A stretch of 64,000 nt of DNA, from NCBI GenBank assembly GCA_041398785.1, contig JAWKUA010000003.1, positions 62,001 through 126,000 on the forward strand, read 5' to 3'. The position numbers were made by a program, and so were the translations under genes. Every line of letters starts with the position of its first letter. Positions within the stretch are counted from its first letter, which is position 1. Below the pieces are notes generated by a model. That model had not been told where the DNA came from, searched no databases, and worked only from the letters and a program-made list of their open reading frames with translations. The stretch is from Planctomycetaceae bacterium. GTDB lineage: Bacteria > Planctomycetota > Planctomycetia > Planctomycetales > Planctomycetaceae. Positions 11,771 to 20,522 of this stretch are shown here, piece after piece.

Positions 11771-12613
11771 TCACTCCCCGTTAAGACTGCGATTCAGCTT
11801 CCGCAGGGCTTCACCTTCAATCTGACGAACCCGTTCCCTGGTGAGGCCCAGCGATTCGCCGATTTCCTTAAGTGTGCGGGGTTCGCTGTCGTCCAGTCCG
11901 AAACGCATGCGCAGGATGGATGCTTCACGGGGGTCCATTTCGTCCAGCAGACGAAAGACGTGAATCATGTTGTCACTGTTGATCAGTTCGTCTTCCGGGC
12001 CGCGATTGCGATCATCCGGAACGATGTCGCCCAGCGTCATTCCCGTTTCGTCCTGATCAGACTGTGGCGAAGCGTTGTACAGCGCGATGGCCTTCTTAAC
12101 GATCCGCAGCTTCTTCCTGGGAATTCCCATTTCGCGGGCGATATCTTCGGCGGTCGGCGTGCAGTTGAGTTCTTCCGTCAGCTTGGCGGACGCCCGACGC
12201 CACTTCGACAACAGTTCCACCATGTAAGCCGGAATTCGAATGGTCTTCGCGGAATTCACCAGGGCTCGTTTGATGGACTGTTTGATCCAGTAGCTTGCGT
12301 ACGTGCTGAAACGTGTGCCCATGTCCGGGTCGAATCCCTCAACCGCTCGCAGCAGGCCAAGGTTGCCTTCTTCGATCAGGTCCTGCAGCGGCAGGCCCTT
12401 GCCGGCATAACCACGCGCAATGTTGACCACCAGGCGAAGGTTCGCACGAACCATCCGGTCACGGGACGCGGCGTCTCCGGCGGAGATATTTCGGGAGAGC
12501 ATTTTCTCCTCATCAGCGGTCAGCAGCGCCGTTTCATTGATTTCACGCAGGTACGTTTCCAGCGGTGTCTGCAACCTGGATGATGATCGTGTTCTGCTGG
12601 CCGTTGATGACAT
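11771..12613 (-). CDS. RNA polymerase sigma factor, RpoD/group 2-like
   Basis: This 280-residue sigma-70 family protein lacks region 1.1. Region 1.2 is near residues 15-50. Region 2 contains DLIEEGNLGLLRAVEGFDP and FSTYASYWIKQSIKRAL (about 80-118), the core-binding and -10-recognising parts. Region 3 follows (IPAYMVELLSKWR onwards), and region 4 has the helix-turn-helix LKEIGESLGLTRERVRQIE near 250-268 that reads the -35 box. The lack of a long non-conserved region and the short N-terminus point to an alternative group 2 factor rather than the housekeeping one, but this is an inference. The gene converges with the Rpn gene; stops are 12 bases apart. Confidence 0.92.
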   Translation of the reverse strand: MSSTASRTRSSSRLQTPLETYLREINETALLTADEEKMLSRNISAGDAASRDRMVRANLRLVVNIARGYAGKGLPLQDLIEEGNLGLLRAVEGFDPDMGTRFSTYASYWIKQSIKRALVNSAKTIRIPAYMVELLSKWRRASAKLTEELNCTPTAEDIAREMGIPRKKLRIVKKAIALYNASPQSDQDETGMTLGDIVPDDRNRGPEDELINSDNMIHVFRLLDEMDPREASILRMRFGLDDSEPRTLKEIGESLGLTRERVRQIEGEALRKLNRSLNGE

Positions 12614-12962
12614 GGAGACCCTGCTTCCGGCAATTTCGTGACGAAGCGCGTTCGCGGCGCGGTAGAGGAGATACTCTGGAAGGAGCTATCGACTCGTCAT
12701 GACGGCCGGGTGCAGGACAAACCAGCATATTTTGCCGGACAAGCCTGTTCGCGGAAGGAAGCCGAAACATCCCGTCGATCCACCCGTTTAAGGTCGAATC
12801 GTCAAAGCCGCAGACTCGTCACAGATGGCTGCATAAAACGGGACAAACGAACAGCGAACGAAGCCGGGAGCTCACGAACGATGTTCGCCATTCGGCGCCT
12901 GATCCCTGATACGACCAGACACGCTGCACGACGAGATCGCTGCGGGGACCACCCTGATCCCG
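12614..12962. other. Intergenic region upstream of the sigma factor gene
   Basis: About 349 bases between the sigma factor start (12613) and the stop of the ATPase gene (12963), both on the minus strand. It probably holds the sigma gene promoter. No gene, hairpin-plus-T terminator or repeat could be recognised. Confidence 0.45.
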
Positions 12963-13724
12963 CTATCCGGCTTTTCGCGGCAGAAGTTCGCGGGCCGCTT
13001 CTTCCACTACATCCGGATTAATCGTCAAACCGGGATGAGCGTAGTGAACCGCCTGAAGCGCGTCGCAGATCCTCACCAGGCGACCCGCAGAACCGCCACA
13101 CGCTGACGCGGCGGCCTGAATCGCGGCGTCACTGATCTGCGACATGTCAGCATTCCGCCGCAACAGCAACTGACGCAGAAAAACCGCAGATTCATCGTCG
13201 GCGAATTGCTCCAGGACGACAGAAAGTCCTGACAACTGCCGTAGTTGATTCGCAATCGGCTGTTCCGTCGCCACGATGACGGCAATGCCGCCGCTGGCTT
13301 GCCGAGCCAGTGCGACAAGTCCCTGCAGCACGCTGCTGACGTCTTCAAATGAAAGATGAATGTCGTCCAGCAGCAGGATCGTGCGGTGTCCGCAGGCGGT
13401 TCGACCCGACAACTCGTCCTGGACAAGTCGCAGCAGTTCGGACCGGGGCGTGCCATCCGGAGTCAAAACCGACAGGGAGGCGGCGATATGCCACAGCAGG
13501 GACACTTCGTCGAGTGCCGCTGCGCTGACCAGCAGAGTCGAAAGCAACGGGCGATTCAGTTGAACGCGCAGGTGTCGCAGCAGTGCCGACTTTCCGCTGC
13601 CGAAGCGGCCTTCCAGAACACCGAATGGCTCACCGTTCTCGATCAGATACGCAAGCCGGTGACAGGCTTCCGTCTGGGAGCGGCTATTGAAAAACCACGA
13701 CGGTTGCTCGGACTGGCCCCACAT
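12963..13724 (-). CDS. ExeA-like AAA ATPase
   Basis: The 253-residue protein is a P-loop ATPase of the ExeA/MshM (AAA_22-like) group. Early residues WFFNSRSQTEACHRL match the family's start, which normally reads FF..........L. Walker A is GRFGSGKSALL (about 39-49) and Walker B is TILLLDDIHL (about 115-124), followed by sensor-1 VIVATEQP. ExeA-type proteins help assemble secretion or pilus machinery, and similar ATPases act as transposition helpers; there are no such partners nearby, so the role is open. The longest frame begins at a GTG (13736); ATG 13724 is preferred because AGGA lies five bases before it. Confidence 0.75.
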   Translation of the reverse strand: MWGQSEQPSWFFNSRSQTEACHRLAYLIENGEPFGVLEGRFGSGKSALLRHLRVQLNRPLLSTLLVSAAALDEVSLLWHIAASLSVLTPDGTPRSELLRLVQDELSGRTACGHRTILLLDDIHLSFEDVSSVLQGLVALARQASGGIAVIVATEQPIANQLRQLSGLSVVLEQFADDESAVFLRQLLLRRNADMSQISDAAIQAAASACGGSAGRLVRICDALQAVHYAHPGLTINPDVVEEAARELLPRKAG

Positions 13725-13879
13725 TTCATTCCTCACTGGGTTCGGTCTTCAGAGTGCCACGCTACAATCGGGGTTATCGGCCAATCCGGCGCCTTCCAAC
13801 CAGCCATTTCACGGCCTGCCGGGCACTGTGCCGCGACATCGATCACTTCGGCGTTGTTCCAGCCCTCGAAAACCAAACT

Positions 13880-14938
13880 ATGGCTCAACTCAGCTACGAA
13901 TCTGCCGGAGTCAATCTGCAGCTCTACGAGCAGGCGATGCAAAAGCTGCCGAAACTCATGCGTCAGACGCAGACGGCAGGAGTGATGGATCTGCCGGGAG
14001 GGTTCGCCGGCCTGTTTCGGCTGACCGCCATTCGCCAGTGGAATGATCCTGTCCTGGTTTCCGGAACGGACGGTGTCGGAACAAAAATCAAAGTGGCGAT
14101 CATGCTGGGCCGCTACGACACGATCGGCATCGATCTGGTCGCGATGTGCGTGAACGACTGCCTTTGTCTGGGAGCGGTTCCGCTGTTCTTTCTCGATTAC
14201 ATCGCGATGGCCCGCGACAATCCGCCTCTGCTGGAACAACTTGTTTCCGGAGTCTCCGCGGGTTGTCAGCAGGCCGAGGCTGCGTTGCTGGGCGGCGAAA
14301 CCGCGATCATGCCGGATCTCTACGCCGACGGCGACTTTGACATGGCCGGCTTTTGTGTTGCGGCAGCCGAACGTTCCGAACTGATCAACGGAACAGAACG
14401 CATCGCACCCGGCGACGTGTTGATCGGTGTGCCGTCGTCAGGATTTCACTCCAATGGATACAGCCTGATCCGCAAGGCTGTGTTTGAACACGCCGGACTG
14501 GCCGCGTCAGACACCGTCGCGAAGCTCGAAAACCGTACGGTCGGCGACGTCCTGCTGACCCCGACACGAATCTACGCGTCGCTGGTTTCGAAACTGCTGC
14601 ATTCGGTCAGTAATGACAATGTCCACGGCATCGCTCACATCACCGGAGGCGGCATCGTCGAAAATCTCGAACGCGTACTGCCCGCTTCCGTGGAAGCACG
14701 ACTACGGCACGACTCGTGGACAGTACCGACAGTGTTTCGGTGGCTGGAGGAGCTGGGCGATATCGCGGAACCGGAAATGTTCCGCGTCTTTAACATGGGA
14801 GTCGGACTGGTGGTTGCTGTCGCGCCGGAGGTTGCCGAATCCGCCGTTGCCGCGCTTTCGACGGATGAATTCCCGGCCTTCGTAATCGGTGAAGTCGCCG
14901 CCGGTGACGGAACAGCCCGCTTCAACGAGCCAAACTGA
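13880..14938 (+). CDS. purM: Phosphoribosylformylglycinamidine cyclo-ligase (AIR synthetase)
   Basis: Catalyses the ATP-dependent ring closure of FGAM to AIR in purine synthesis, in the cytoplasm. The 352-residue length fits the family. Signature motifs are visible: GTDGVGTKIKVA (about 60-71), the AAEALLGGETAIMPDLY-type region near 132-147, a SGFHSNGYSLIRK loop near 190-202 and HITGGGIVENLERVLP near 253-268. The frame is open further upstream to 13754, but those residues look non-coding, while ATG 13880 gives the standard N-terminus (MAQLSYESAGV). No other purine gene is in the window. Divergent from the ExeA-like ATPase. Confidence 0.95.
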   Translation: MAQLSYESAGVNLQLYEQAMQKLPKLMRQTQTAGVMDLPGGFAGLFRLTAIRQWNDPVLVSGTDGVGTKIKVAIMLGRYDTIGIDLVAMCVNDCLCLGAVPLFFLDYIAMARDNPPLLEQLVSGVSAGCQQAEAALLGGETAIMPDLYADGDFDMAGFCVAAAERSELINGTERIAPGDVLIGVPSSGFHSNGYSLIRKAVFEHAGLAASDTVAKLENRTVGDVLLTPTRIYASLVSKLLHSVSNDNVHGIAHITGGGIVENLERVLPASVEARLRHDSWTVPTVFRWLEELGDIAEPEMFRVFNMGVGLVVAVAPEVAESAVAALSTDEFPAFVIGEVAAGDGTARFNEPN

Positions 14939-15022
14939 TACCGCAGCATCGCCAGCCGAACAATCTGCCCCGATCGCCTGCCGGTTCACTCGGTTCAGCG
15001 TCGTCAGCCGGCACGAACGGAA

Positions 15023-16285
15023 TCAGCGCAAGCGTTCGCGGTCAGTGACCAGCAGCTCGAAGGCCGGTGATGCTATCAGCGTTGTCACAATCGCCATCAA
15101 CACAAGAATGACGAATAGCTCCTCGGAGATTACGCGGCGTTCCAGACCGATGTTGATGATGATCAGTTCCATCAGGCCGCGAGCATTCATCAGGGCTCCG
15201 ATTCCGAACGCTTCCCGGACAGGGATTCCCGTCCGCCATGCGGCCAGCCAGCAGGCTGCTCCCTTTCCAGCCACGGCGGCAAGCAACACCAGACCACAGA
15301 GACACCACAGGTAACCGCTGTTCAACAGCGTGATGCGGGTATTCAGCCCCGAATACGTGAAGAACAGCGGCAGCAAAAATGTTACCGCCAGCGGCTGGAT
15401 GCGGTCGACCAGAGCACGCTGCATCGGTCCGCGCGGGATCACGGTCCCCATGACAAACGCTCCGAACACGGCATGCAGTTGAATGATGTCTGTGAACCAG
15501 GCACCCAGCGCCATGCAGACAAGTCCAATGGCCAGCCCCGTTTCCGAAAGCTCATCTTCAGGACCGATCAGGTACTTCACACCGTGCCGCAGCAGCGGCC
15601 GCATGACTTCTGCGGCAAAAACGACGAATGCCAGGCCGCCGCCGATGCTGCGAACGGCAACCGACCAGTCGCCGTCAAAACTGGCCAGTACGACGGCCAG
15701 AACACACCAGGCCGCGGCGTCGTCGATCGCTCCGGCCCCGATCGCCACGGTCCCCATGCGAGTTCCCGTCAATCCCTTCGAGTGGATGATCCGCGCCAGC
15801 ATTGGGAACGCGGTGATGCATAACGACGCGCCCAGAAACAACATTCCCTCGACCGGCGACGTCTGCGGCGGAAACAGTGCTGTGTGGCGAACGAAGAACC
15901 ACGCCAGAACAGCACCCAGCAGGAACGGAGCCACCATCCCGGCGAGCGACACAGCCAGTGAACTGCGAAAGTGCCGGCCGATGATGTCGACACGAAACTC
16001 CAGGCCAACAACGAACATGTACAGCGCCAGCCCGAGTTGCGACACGGGAAACAGATAGCTCTGCGAATCGCGGCCCGTTTGAGTCGCATCCCACGGAAAC
16101 AGCGTCTGCTGCCATGCCGGCAGCCAAAGTCCGAACACCGACGGTCCCAGCAGAACGCCGGCGATCATCTCCGCGACAACCTGCGGCTGCCCGAAACGAA
16201 CCGCGATCAGACCGACGACGCGACAGATCGTCAGGATCACAGCGACCTGCAGGAAGAACAGAACCGCGAGTTCGGAGTTCCCCAT
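15023..16285 (-). CDS. Cation:proton antiporter, CPA2 (KefB/NapA-like) family
   Basis: The 420-residue inner-membrane protein has about 12 hydrophobic segments. The N-terminal GQPQVVAEMIAGVLLGPSVFG phrase is typical of CPA2 antiporters. The ion-binding pair appears in GAGAIDDAAAWC near residues 185-196, where Asp-Asp carries the exchanged ion in this family. It lacks the cytosolic TrkA-N/RCK domain of KefB and KefC, so it resembles simple Na+/H+ or K+/H+ exchangers. It follows the M28 peptidase gene by ten bases on the same strand, so they are probably cotranscribed, but a functional link is not evident. Confidence 0.88.
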   Translation of the reverse strand: MGNSELAVLFFLQVAVILTICRVVGLIAVRFGQPQVVAEMIAGVLLGPSVFGLWLPAWQQTLFPWDATQTGRDSQSYLFPVSQLGLALYMFVVGLEFRVDIIGRHFRSSLAVSLAGMVAPFLLGAVLAWFFVRHTALFPPQTSPVEGMLFLGASLCITAFPMLARIIHSKGLTGTRMGTVAIGAGAIDDAAAWCVLAVVLASFDGDWSVAVRSIGGGLAFVVFAAEVMRPLLRHGVKYLIGPEDELSETGLAIGLVCMALGAWFTDIIQLHAVFGAFVMGTVIPRGPMQRALVDRIQPLAVTFLLPLFFTYSGLNTRITLLNSGYLWCLCGLVLLAAVAGKGAACWLAAWRTGIPVREAFGIGALMNARGLMELIIINIGLERRVISEELFVILVLMAIVTTLIASPAFELLVTDRERLR

Positions 16286-16295
16286 AAAACGTTCG

Positions 16296-17204
16296 CTATT
16301 CGCCGCGCACCAGATCCAGCACCGCGTGAAGAACTCCGTCCGCGACCTTGTGCAGGAAGTCGCGGTCCAGAGTTTCCAATGTATCCGTCGGCATGTGGTA
16401 GTGCGGGTTTCGCATGAAGCTTGTATCCGTGATCATCAGCGCTGGGTAGCCCGCGTCCCAGAACGGACTGTGATCGCTCAGGCGAGTCGGCGGCAGCGGA
16501 TTGCCGTTGTCCGGGATCTGCAGCGTTTCCGTCGGCAGACCCGGCACCCTTCGAAACGCGTTCGCGAAAGCCTCAAGCAGGCTACCGGAATTCTGGTTGC
16601 CGACGACTGCGATAAAGTCGCCGGTGTTCGAATACTGCCCCTCCATGCCTGGCGGAAGCGACTGGCTTCCCGGTTTGTGATCGCAGTAACCCAGCATCTC
16701 CAGCGACACCATACCCACCAGGTCCCTGCCGAGGGAACGGCAGACTTCCGCGTGATAGGCGCCTCCCAGCATCCCGAGTTCCTCCAGGTCAAACACGACC
16801 AGTTCGGGCGTGACATGTCGTCGAGTCGCGTCAGCGAATTCCGGCACACCTGCCAGGATTCGAGCCACTTCCAGCAGTGTGGCAACAGCCGACGCGTTGT
16901 CATCGGCGCCCGGAGTATCTTCCTTTGTGTCCAGGTGAGCTCCCAGAACAAACAACCGGCGACGGTCGCCGCGCGCCGATTCCCCGGTGTCTCCGGGCAG
17001 CCGAGCAGCAAGGTTAATGCCGTTGTAAGCGGTCAGCATGCTGTCGCGCGCAGTGAACGGCATACGCTGAACGTCCCATCCGGCGTCAGTAAGCTGTCGT
17101 TCGCAATACCGGCGACAGTATTCCAGACGTGCAGATTCCGCGCATCGGGGTTCCGACGCGATCTCTCGCAAATGATTCCAGATGCGGTCAATGTCGGTGT
17201 TCAT
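16296..17204 (-). CDS. M28 family metallopeptidase (aminopeptidase-like)
   Basis: A 302-residue zinc peptidase. The expected ligands are seen in order: His in LGAHLDTKED (about 91-100), bridging Asp in GADDNASA, the catalytic Glu pair in VVFDLEELGMLG (about 135-146), an Asp/His-containing DHSPFWDAGYPA near 246-257 and the last His in NPHYHMPTDT near 268-277. There is no signal peptide, so it appears cytoplasmic, unlike many M28 aminopeptidases. Family members release N-terminal residues from peptides or cyclise glutamine; the substrate is open. It is upstream of the antiporter gene with a ten-base gap. Confidence 0.88.
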   Translation of the reverse strand: MNTDIDRIWNHLREIASEPRCAESARLEYCRRYCERQLTDAGWDVQRMPFTARDSMLTAYNGINLAARLPGDTGESARGDRRRLFVLGAHLDTKEDTPGADDNASAVATLLEVARILAGVPEFADATRRHVTPELVVFDLEELGMLGGAYHAEVCRSLGRDLVGMVSLEMLGYCDHKPGSQSLPPGMEGQYSNTGDFIAVVGNQNSGSLLEAFANAFRRVPGLPTETLQIPDNGNPLPPTRLSDHSPFWDAGYPALMITDTSFMRNPHYHMPTDTLETLDRDFLHKVADGVLHAVLDLVRGE

Positions 17205-17300
17205 GGCGTGTCACCTGGCGTCGGCGAACAGCCCTGTGCCACGGCGTTCCCGTCAATCCCGATTCAGATCGGCACTCAGTCGCAAACTGTGTGAACGGCG

Positions 17301-17340
17301 GAAAAACAAGAGCAGCGCACCTTTCGGGAAGATGCGCTGC
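17301..17340 (-). terminator. Intrinsic terminator of the TIM-barrel isomerase gene
   Basis: On the minus strand the stem GCAGCGCA/TGCGCTGC (plus-strand arms 17312-17319 and 17333-17340) is followed by TCTTGTTTTT. It begins about 20 bases after the stop of the 17359-18279 gene, the right place for its terminator. Confidence 0.8.
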
Positions 17341-17358
17341 CTGCTGATCCCGATTGAT

Positions 17359-18279
17359 TCACGCCAGCTTCTCGCGGACGCGTTCCAGCAGTTTCTTCGT
17401 TGCCTTGATGCCGTCCGGTTCGCTCAGCTTGCCGCCTTCGTATTCGATGCCGACCCAGCCGTGGTATCCGGCATCCAGAACGATCTTCATCATCTTCATG
17501 TAGTCGGTGTGCGTTTCGTTGCCATCCGCGTCAAAATCGTGCGACTTGGCACTGACCGCCTTTGCGTGAGGCATCAGTTCGGTCACGCCCTTGTAGCGAT
17601 CGTATTCCTCGTCGCGGCTGACGCGGAAGTTTCCGAAGTCCGGCAGTGTGCCGCAGCGTTCGTGGTCGACCTTCTTAATCACGGCGGAAAGCCATTCTCC
17701 GTTGGACGACAGTCCGCCGTGGTTCTCGACGATCACGTTCAGGCCCTGCGTCGCGGCATATTCGGTCAGCGCGCGAAGTCCGTCAGCTGCGCGGTGCATC
17801 TGGTCTTCGTAGCTGCCGCCGCTTCCGGCGTTGACGCGAATCGAATGGCATCCCAGCGTCTTTGCAGCGTCGACCCACCGGAAGTGATTTTCGACGGCTT
17901 CGGCTCGCTTCGTCAGGCTCGGATCACCAAGTTGCCCTTCCCCGTCGATCATGATCAGTAACTGCTTGACGCCGTTGTCGGAAGCTCGCTGGTTCAGTTC
18001 GGCCAGGTACTTCTGATCTTTCGCCTTGTCCTTGAAGAACTGGTTGACGTACTCGATGCCTTCAATGCCGTAGTCCTTCTTCGCTGTGGCGGCGAAATCC
18101 AGATTGTCCAGCTTGCCTTCACGAATCGTGCGGTGCAGTGACCATTCCGCCAGCGAAATCTGAAACAGCGGTTCCGCGGCGGACGTCAGCAGCGCCGCTG
18201 CAGCCTGAGTTGCCGCTCCGGCCGCCAGAAAACCGGCAGACGAAGCAAGGAACGAACGACGGGTGAATTCTGTGGACAT
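17359..18279 (-). CDS. Tat-exported sugar phosphate isomerase/epimerase-like TIM barrel
   Basis: The 306-residue protein opens with a twin-arginine signal (TRRSFLASSAGFLAAG, residues 6-21) ending in an Ala-rich stretch, so it should be exported folded. The mature part belongs to the xylose isomerase-like TIM barrel superfamily (AP_endonuc_2): phrases such as YGIEGIEYVN, IRVNAGSGG, VIVENHGGLSS and GNFRVSRDEEYDRY match metal-binding strand ends, with Glu, Asp, His and Glu candidates. The final VGIEYEGG supplies the last Glu. The substrate is unknown. Such exported isomerases are frequent in planctomycetes. A strong terminator follows. Confidence 0.85.
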   Translation of the reverse strand: MSTEFTRRSFLASSAGFLAAGAATQAAAALLTSAAEPLFQISLAEWSLHRTIREGKLDNLDFAATAKKDYGIEGIEYVNQFFKDKAKDQKYLAELNQRASDNGVKQLLIMIDGEGQLGDPSLTKRAEAVENHFRWVDAAKTLGCHSIRVNAGSGGSYEDQMHRAADGLRALTEYAATQGLNVIVENHGGLSSNGEWLSAVIKKVDHERCGTLPDFGNFRVSRDEEYDRYKGVTELMPHAKAVSAKSHDFDADGNETHTDYMKMMKIVLDAGYHGWVGIEYEGGKLSEPDGIKATKKLLERVREKLA

Positions 18280-18577
18280 GTTGAACCTTCCGAATCGATG
18301 GATTGACAGAACGGAGATCGCAGCACGATGGCCCCGCGGATCAGGCGTTCGAGTTTAACCCTGTGTCACCAATTGGGCAATTCACGGAAGACGCGACAGA
18401 ACATGTGCCGCGACCTCCGAGTTGCGGGAATCCGAAGCGTGCGAAGTCCGGGTGCCCCGCTTCCCTCGTTCGACCGACTACGCTGCGGCGTGGTCGCGCG
18501 TCCGGTGCTCGGAACTTCTTCCAGCGCGGAGCAGCCAGATTCCCCGAATACACTGCAGGTGCCATCGGGCAGCGATT

Positions 18578-19483
18578 ATGAATGATGCATCACGGTCATC
18601 CGCACTGATTGTCGGCTGCGGCTATCTTGGACGCCGCGCTGCGGATTGCTGGCACCAGGCGGGTGTCGACGTCTATGTGACGACACGCAGCGAACGGAAG
18701 GCCGTTGAGTTCCGGTCCGCAGGGTTTCATCCGATTGTGGTCGACCTGTCTCGAGCGGAATCTTCGAACGTGCCACTGCCGGATGTCGACCACGTCCTTT
18801 GGGCCATCGGGTTTGATCGCAGTGGCGGTACAAGTCGTGAAACGATCTGGCTGGACGGACTGCGGCGCCTGCTTCAGTCGATTGGGAAGTCGCCGCGACA
18901 CTTCACGTATGTGTCCAGCACCAGCGTGTACGGCGATGCCGACGGAGCCGCCGTGGACGAATCAACAACACCCGATCCCGCGACGGAAGCCGGAATCTGC
19001 TGCCTGAAAGCAGAGTCGCTGCTGCGGGAATTCTGCAACCGCCGACATCCGTCGACGCGAGTCTGCGTGTTGCGTCTGGCCGGCATCTACGGTCCGGATC
19101 GCCTGCTGCAGCGAATAGAAAGTCTAAAGTCGCTCCAGCCGCTGTCCGTGGTGCCGGACCAGCCACTGAACCTGATTCACGTGGACGACGCCGTCAGACT
19201 GATCGACAGCATTCGTCGCGCTGTCGATACGGCAGGCAGTGACATCCCGACCCTGGTCAACGGCGTCAATTCCGGCACGCTGACTCGGCGCGACTACTAC
19301 ACGGCTCTTGCCGAACTGGTCGGCGCTCCGCCTCCGGTGTTTGCTGACGATCCGATGCCTTCACAACGCGGGGGAAACAAGCGAGTCACCAGCACTCGTC
19401 GCGACAGGCTTCCGGCCGTCTGTCAGTTCGATGACGTCCGTGCCGGCCTGCGCCACGCGGTTGCCAACAGCAAAAAGCAATAA
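18578..19483 (+). CDS. NAD(P)-dependent epimerase/dehydratase (extended SDR, YeeZ-like)
   Basis: The 301-residue protein has a Rossmann motif ALIVGCGYLGRRAA near residues 8-21 and the SDR active site: Ser-Thr in YVSSTSVYGD with Tyr of the YxxxK region, though the Lys is not at the classical spacing. SVYGDADG..DE and LRLAGIYGP are typical of atypical extended SDRs such as YeeZ. The substrate is unknown. The open frame runs further upstream to 18422; ATG 18578 is taken because it begins directly before the first strand. The 298 bases upstream, shared with the divergent isomerase gene, probably hold both promoters. Confidence 0.85.
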   Translation: MNDASRSSALIVGCGYLGRRAADCWHQAGVDVYVTTRSERKAVEFRSAGFHPIVVDLSRAESSNVPLPDVDHVLWAIGFDRSGGTSRETIWLDGLRRLLQSIGKSPRHFTYVSSTSVYGDADGAAVDESTTPDPATEAGICCLKAESLLREFCNRRHPSTRVCVLRLAGIYGPDRLLQRIESLKSLQPLSVVPDQPLNLIHVDDAVRLIDSIRRAVDTAGSDIPTLVNGVNSGTLTRRDYYTALAELVGAPPPVFADDPMPSQRGGNKRVTSTRRDRLPAVCQFDDVRAGLRHAVANSKKQ

Positions 19484-19625
19484 GCCAGCGGCACTTTCGG
19501 CACTGACATCGAAACGCGGAACCGCACCTCGATCCGATCGACGATTCCGCGCGCCGGCTTTCGATGCCGCAGCGGTGGTTCTGGACCGTCGAGTTCTGTC
19601 CGGCGGCGCCGGTTTCGGGACGGTG

Positions 19626-20522
19626 CTATTCCAGCGGCAGAACGTCCACACTGACGGACATGCGGTGCTGGCCGCCGCCGATGAACACGCCGGTCAGCGG
19701 CGGCACATCGCCGTAATCGCGTCCCCACGCCAAAGTGATATGTTCGTCCCGAACCAGCATGTTGTTGGTCGGATCGACATCCAGCCAGCCGAGTTCGCCG
19801 CAGAACACTGACAGCCAGGCGTGAGACGCGTCGGCTCCCACCAGCCGCGGCTTGCCGGGCGGCGGAAACGTCCGCAGATAGCCGCTGACGTAGCGTGCGG
19901 CGAGACCAACCGATCGAATCGCGGCGATCTGCAAGTGGGCGAAGTCCTGGCAGACTCCGCGGCGAAGCTGAAAGACGTCCTTCACGGGAGTCGACACGGT
20001 CGTGGCTGTGCCATCGTACTTGAATTCAGCATGCATCCGACTGGTCAGATCCTGCACCGCATCGACAATCGGCCGGCCGGGAACAAAGGACACTTCGGCA
20101 AACCCGACAACGCTGTCGTCCCAGAAAATTCGCGGTGAAGGGAACGCAAACTCATACGCGAAAAACGACGGCTGTTCCGCGGCCGGAAGCGCTGCGCCGC
20201 CGGTACTCCGAAGCTGCTCGCGGATCGCCTCCCACGGCGGAGATTTCATCGCCGACGGCACTGGCGGTGGCTGCACTCCGATTTCGCTGACTGCAGTCAC
20301 TTTCAACTGGCGGTAGCCTTCATTGAACGAAAACACGTGAACGTCGTTGCCGAAGGAATCTGTCCGGAGCGACGTCACAGCCGGCACCGGATCAACATGC
20401 AGATGAAATTTATGCGTCTGCTGACGCGGTCCGGATCGGGGCTTCAGCCAGGCTTCATTGTGGCCAACGGAAATCGGTTCATCGCCGGTGTAACAGGTCG
20501 TGTGAGTAACGCGATAATTCAC
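19626..20522 (-). CDS. Transglutaminase-like cysteine peptidase/amidase (BTLCP-type)
   Basis: The 298-residue protein has the bacterial transglutaminase N-terminal domain (about 1-85, beginning YRVTHTTCYTGDEP) and a transglutaminase-like core. The catalytic triad is intact: Cys191 in RRGVCQDFAH, His234 in DASHAWLSV and Asp250 in GWLDVDPTNN. The family hydrolyses or forms amide bonds. Its start is a GTG overlapping the TGA of the upstream ATP-grasp/alpha-E gene (20519-20522, GTGA), which implies translational coupling. It is the last of five minus-strand genes built from the same enzyme set (19626-29126). A signal peptide is not seen. Confidence 0.88.
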   Translation of the reverse strand: MNYRVTHTTCYTGDEPISVGHNEAWLKPRSGPRQQTHKFHLHVDPVPAVTSLRTDSFGNDVHVFSFNEGYRQLKVTAVSEIGVQPPPVPSAMKSPPWEAIREQLRSTGGAALPAAEQPSFFAYEFAFPSPRIFWDDSVVGFAEVSFVPGRPIVDAVQDLTSRMHAEFKYDGTATTVSTPVKDVFQLRRGVCQDFAHLQIAAIRSVGLAARYVSGYLRTFPPPGKPRLVGADASHAWLSVFCGELGWLDVDPTNNMLVRDEHITLAWGRDYGDVPPLTGVFIGGGQHRMSVSVDVLPLE